64,000 bases of DNA, taken from NCBI RefSeq assembly GCF_021347895.1, contig NC_067115.1:8580064-8644063 (forward strand), in the 5' to 3' direction. Both the position numbers and the translations under genes were made by a program. This document shows positions 59,745-64,000 of the stretch, in pieces. The stretch is from Acanthochromis polyacanthus (Eukaryota > Chordata > Actinopteri > Pomacentridae). Below the pieces are notes generated by a model. That model made no database searches. It had not been told where the DNA came from and was given only the letters and a program-made list of their open reading frames with translations. Position 1 is the first letter of the stretch; the number at the start of each line of letters is the position of its first letter.

Positions 59745-61480
59745 TATTTTGTTCTGAAAATGTCCTGGGACAGTTATACAAAGTTCTAGTAATGTTCTCT
59801 AAAAACATTTTTAGACCATTAAGCACCAATATTCCTAATTTGTTTTACAAATGTTACATTGAGAAGGTCCTCTCTGTTTTAAAAAGAGAACGTTCTAAAA
59901 TTTATTATTTATTATTTATTCCCAATTTATTAAAGATGTTCTGTCATTGGATGACTGTATATTATCTAGAAAACAATTTTTGAATGTTGCATTGAGAACG
60001 TTCTTGGACATGATCTGTTACTACAACAACGTTCTCCAAACATCCTCAGAACATTTCCAGCAAAATGCTCTGCCTATGTTAATATCTCACTTTGGAGGAA
60101 CATTTTATGAAAGATACTCTGGTACCAGCTGCCTAAAACACACGTAGAATAGACATTTAGAATGTTGCTTTCAGAACGTCCTCAGAACATTGCAGTCAGA
60201 ATGTTCTACCTTCGTTTATACAGTGCAATAAAAGACGATCTATCATCAGAGGACTTGATAACGTCTAGAAAATACCTTAAGGCTTGAAAAACTTTATTAG
60301 CTTTATTACCATGGAACATAATCTGTGACCTCAACAATGTTATCCAAACATCTTTAGAACATTCAAATATTCTGCCTTTGTTAATATCTCACAGTGCAGG
60401 AATGTTTTATAAATGATGTTGTGTCATCAGAGACTTCAATAGCATCTGTAAAATATTTTTTGAAGGTTGCTTTGAGAATGTGCTCCCTCTGTTAACACTA
60501 GGAAACACTGTTTTAGAAAAGAACGTTCTGTAATCAGTTCTAATGTTGTACTGTTGTTAATATCTCACAATGCAGGAACATTTTATCAAAGATGTTCTAT
60601 CGTTGGGTGACTCAGTAACATCTAGAAAAACATCTTACGAATGTTTAAGAACATTAAGAACATTCTTCCTTTATCACCACAGAACATAATCTGTAACCTC
60701 AACAACGTTCTCCAAACATCTTCAGAACATAGCAGTCAAAATGTTCTACCTTTGAAATGATCTCACAATGCAGGAACCTTCTTATGAAAGACGTTCTATC
60801 ATTCTGAGACACCGAAACATCTAGAAAACATGCTTCTGAATCTTGCTTTGAGAACGTTCTTCTTGTGTTAAAATTGGGTAACACTGGGTTAATGTTTTAC
60901 AGAAAAATGTTCGATATTGTGTTGACAATGTGAACATTGCATTTAAAATGTTCTGCCTTTGTTAATACCTCACAAGGAACGTTTCATAAAAGATCATCGT
61001 AGGACTTGATAACATCTTGAAAACATTTTGTGAATGCTGCTTTGTTAACGTTGGCTAACATTGTGGTCATGTTTTATTTAAAAAATGCTCCATAATGTGT
61101 TCCCAATGTGACAATTGCAGGCAAATTGTTCTAATTTGTGAATAAATGATAATACAGGAATGTTTTATAAAAGAAGTTCTATCATGTGAGGCCTTGATAA
61201 CATCTAGACAACATTTTTTGAATGTTCCTTTGAGAACGTTCTTTCTTTACTATTATTTAACATAATCCAACAACGTTCTCCAAACATTCTCAGAACATTG
61301 CAGTCAAAATGTTCTGCCTATGTTAATACCTCACACTCCAGGAACATTTTCAGAAACAACGTTCTCTCATCAGAAGACTTAAAAACATTAAGAATATCCT
61401 CCCAGTGTTAACATTGCGTGATGCTGTGGAAATGTTTTTTTGAAAACACGTTCTGTAATGTGTTCCCAGTGTGAGCATTC
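59745..61480. repeat. Long tandem array rich in 'aacgttct' and 'cagaacatt'
   Basis: A unit holding 'aacaacgttctccaaacat', 'ctcagaacattgcagtcaaa', 'atgttctgcctttgttaata', 'tctcacaatgcaggaacatt' and 'aacatctagaaaacat' recurs seven or more times with units of roughly 170-260 bases. No coding frame survives. It starts about 200 bases upstream of the sp6 promoter patch. Confidence 0.75.
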
Positions 61481-64000
61481 CTCATAAGATGTAATATATT
61501 GGACTGTTAAATGCAACCAAATTCTAACAGTCGTGGTCGGATTTTCCAAAACACTGTTAAAAACTGCCAAAAACAGCAAAAACAATCAAGAGCAGGTTAC
61601 TATAAAAAGTGACAGCGTGAACGTTTTCACACAACAGTTCACCACGTATACTGTTTAAATAAATTTAGTTAGCAACATTTAGGTGTTTTGAGAATATTGT
61701 CCTGCTTCTGACGACATATAAATTGTTAAAAAGTAAACCTTATATCAGCAGTAATCATGTGGCATCATGTAGCATCGCATATAACAGTAAAACACCATTT
61801 TCTGGAGAGTACATACTTTTACTTTTGACTTTAATCAGGTTTGAATACAAGTTTTCTACTTATAGTGAAGTATTTTCACAGTACTCTAGTGCTACTTGCA
61901 CTTGAGATCTAAGTACTTCGTCCACTTCTTGAGACTTGCATTGTATTTCTAGTGCAGGGGTTCCCAAAATGTTTTATTTTCAATGGCAAACCTTGATTCT
62001 CATAAATCGTGTTACTTCTTTCACTCCATTCATGTTCCCAGCTGCACAGCAGACGTGTGTGACTGTACAACAGCTGTAGTCTGAAGTCTATTATGAACAA
62101 AAAAAACTTTATTTATAGAATAGAAAGAAATCTGAAATGGTCTCACCTGTTTTAAAAAAATGTCACCAAGATCATGACCTACTGAGCAAAGAAAACTGAC
62201 TTCTGGAGGACTTGTTTTTATTGGTCAAGGTGTGTAATATGAAGAACTGTATAATAACAAAAAATATAAATAGTTATTAAGCTTGGAAATAATAGTTTGG
62301 AAAAATATTGGAAAGCTAGCTTATTTCATCATCTATTTCATATTTATTTAAGCACTTTCTGCATACTTACATTGCTGCACTGCCTGTAAACAACCTACAG
62401 TACCAGTGTGGTCTGTTATTTCGATTACATTCATAGCTATTCTGTATAATTATACACTAACGATTTTAACAGGTACACCTGCAACATCCAGCACAATCCA
62501 ATCCAGCAGCTCTGCCATTAGTTTGGCAAACCTTCTACAGTTTAAGGTTTATACATTTTTTGTCCACCCCTGTTAAAATATATGATAAATATTCCTTTTA
62601 AATATAATGCAGTAGAGCACACCACTACTTATCATTGTTTAAGTATGAGTCATGACAGTGTAGGAAATAAAGTAGCTGGAGAGTCTATATCTAATAGTCA
62701 TATTTTCATATCTCTCCCTTCAGTTTGGGGTGTTCTAATGTGCATTTACTCCTGAACATTGTTGTGTTTAAATGCACTGAGACATCCAGAGTCAATGCCC
62801 TTGTAAGAATAATCAGCTAATAAACCTTAAATTTATTTTTTAAACTTAACTTACAGTCATCTTGATAGATTTTTGCACATCTTCTACTTCCCTCCACCTT
62901 CCACAAGTTAGTTTTTTTTTCTTCACCTGAAGCAGTGGTAGTAAGTTTGTAAACTGTTACAGATTTGATTCCTACAGAATCTTCCGTTGAAAATGATCTA
63001 ACTTTAACAGCTTACACAAATACAAGATAAATGCTTAACAGATTAGGTGAATCATTTTTATGTCTTATGCCATATTCAGTATTCAGATCCTTCATTGCAA
63101 CACAGCAGTAGAAAAATACTCCATTACAAGTAAAGATTCTGCATGAAAAACCCTACAGAGTAGCAAACTGTAATTCAAATATTGCAGTAAAAGTCCTGTT
63201 TTTAGCATCAGTATGTCAGCAGCAGGTTGCTGTTGCAGCTGATGCAGGTTTGAACTACTTTAATCCAGTTTTATATAGTACAGGTACAGAAAAGAGTAGA
63301 TAAATCTGATGATTAAATTAAGAAAAAGTCAGCTCTGATATACAGACTTTTAATCTTTGCTGAAATACTGGATTGTTTTATTGAAATAAAACCGTATAGG
63401 AAGTTTGATGGAGGAATCACTGTTTGATGGAGCCGATAACTCAAAAAAAGCCCCTCAAAATTGGAAACTACTGTTTTAATCTTTAATGAAGTGTTGTTTT
63501 AAAAGGTTTGTCATACAGTCTATTGTGTAAAATCTTAAAAAATTGTCACATAAATGTAGTGGAGTAGAAAATAAATGTTTTCCCACTGAATTGTTTGAGT
63601 TGAAGTAGTACAAAAAATAGTTAAAAACTCTAGTAAACCATCTCAAGGTTCTAGTTCAGAGCAGTACTACATGCACTTCTCTGATGCTTTAACCTGCAAC
63701 CATCCGTTTGTCTTTGCATCAACTCCTCTTACTCATATTGACACTGTGTGTGACTCACATTATGATCAAATTCCAAACTAAACGCTTACAGTTTGAGCTA
63801 AACGTCAACTTTCTTGTAACACGTTTAATTGATGGCAGCAGCTTTAAATGCTCATTTAGCTTTTTTTTTAAACATCTATCCCCTTTGAGGTCCTTTCCTT
63901 TTTCTTCTTCTTCTTCTTTTTTTTTATTTTGCCGTCTCGCTGAGTTAATTCCTTTCCTGTCGCAGCATGTTGGTGCAGCAGCTTCAAATCAACTGACAAA
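61481..64000. other. Intergenic DNA with dispersed repeats
   Basis: No gene found. 61780-61945 and 63060-63700 carry words of the teleost 'cagtggtgg' repeat ('agtacttcgtccacttcttg', 'aatgtagtggagtagaaaat'). A (TTC)n run lies near 63901-63920. Confidence 0.45.

Noticed and set aside
60000..61480. Glucocorticoid-receptor-type palindromes in the tandem array
   Set aside because: Half-sites are frequent, but in the copies read the gap is not three bases; not called as response elements.

Overview
This is a window of teleost fish nuclear genome. The evidence is vertebrate intron-exon structure with GT-AG junctions, four recognisable single-copy vertebrate genes, and abundant fish-type repeats: Tc1-like elements, an L2-like LINE, tRNA-derived SINEs and TTAA-flanked miniature elements. 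The species cannot be named from the sequence. Non-coding DNA is AT-rich, and GC-rich patches mark the promoters.

Layout. (1) 1-3100 is intergenic, with a dispersed teleost repeat and a dead Tc1-like transposon. (2) 3106-13540, minus strand, is pcgf2 (Polycomb RING finger), with 8 coding exons and one non-coding first exon. (3) 13540-17600 is intergenic and dominated by repeat arrays; it ends in the pip4k2b promoter, where a possible antisense first exon lies. (4) 17609-33534, plus strand, is pip4k2b (phosphatidylinositol 5-phosphate 4-kinase type-2 beta), with 10 coding exons and 412 residues. (5) 35734-39192, minus strand, is psmb3 (20S proteasome beta-3), with 6 exons and 205 residues; it is tail-to-tail with pip4k2b. 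(6) 41325-47616, minus strand, is cwc25 (spliceosome-associated factor), with 9 coding exons and 402 residues; intron 6 holds a truncated LINE. (7) 47770-51700 is intergenic, with an internally deleted Tc1 relative and microsatellites. (8) 51710-59500, minus strand, is sp6 (Sp/KLF zinc-finger factor), with a main coding exon at 51710-52641, a probable untranslated first exon about 6.6 kb upstream, and a large tandem array in between. (9) 59540-64000 is intergenic, with another tandem array and dispersed repeats.

The genes do not form an operon or pathway: they cover chromatin silencing, phosphoinositide signalling, protein degradation, splicing and transcription. Their proximity is conserved synteny. 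From memory, PCGF2, PSMB3, PIP4K2B and CWC25 are neighbours at human 17q12, and the order here differs by what looks like inversion of the psmb3-pip4k2b pair. All exon joins in the four complete models were checked by hand for reading frame and splice dinucleotides. No prokaryotic-type system, CRISPR array or viral gene was seen. The least explained material is the repeat content: a multi-copy TTAA-flanked family with inverted ends, several long tandem arrays, and the candidate non-coding or alternative exons.
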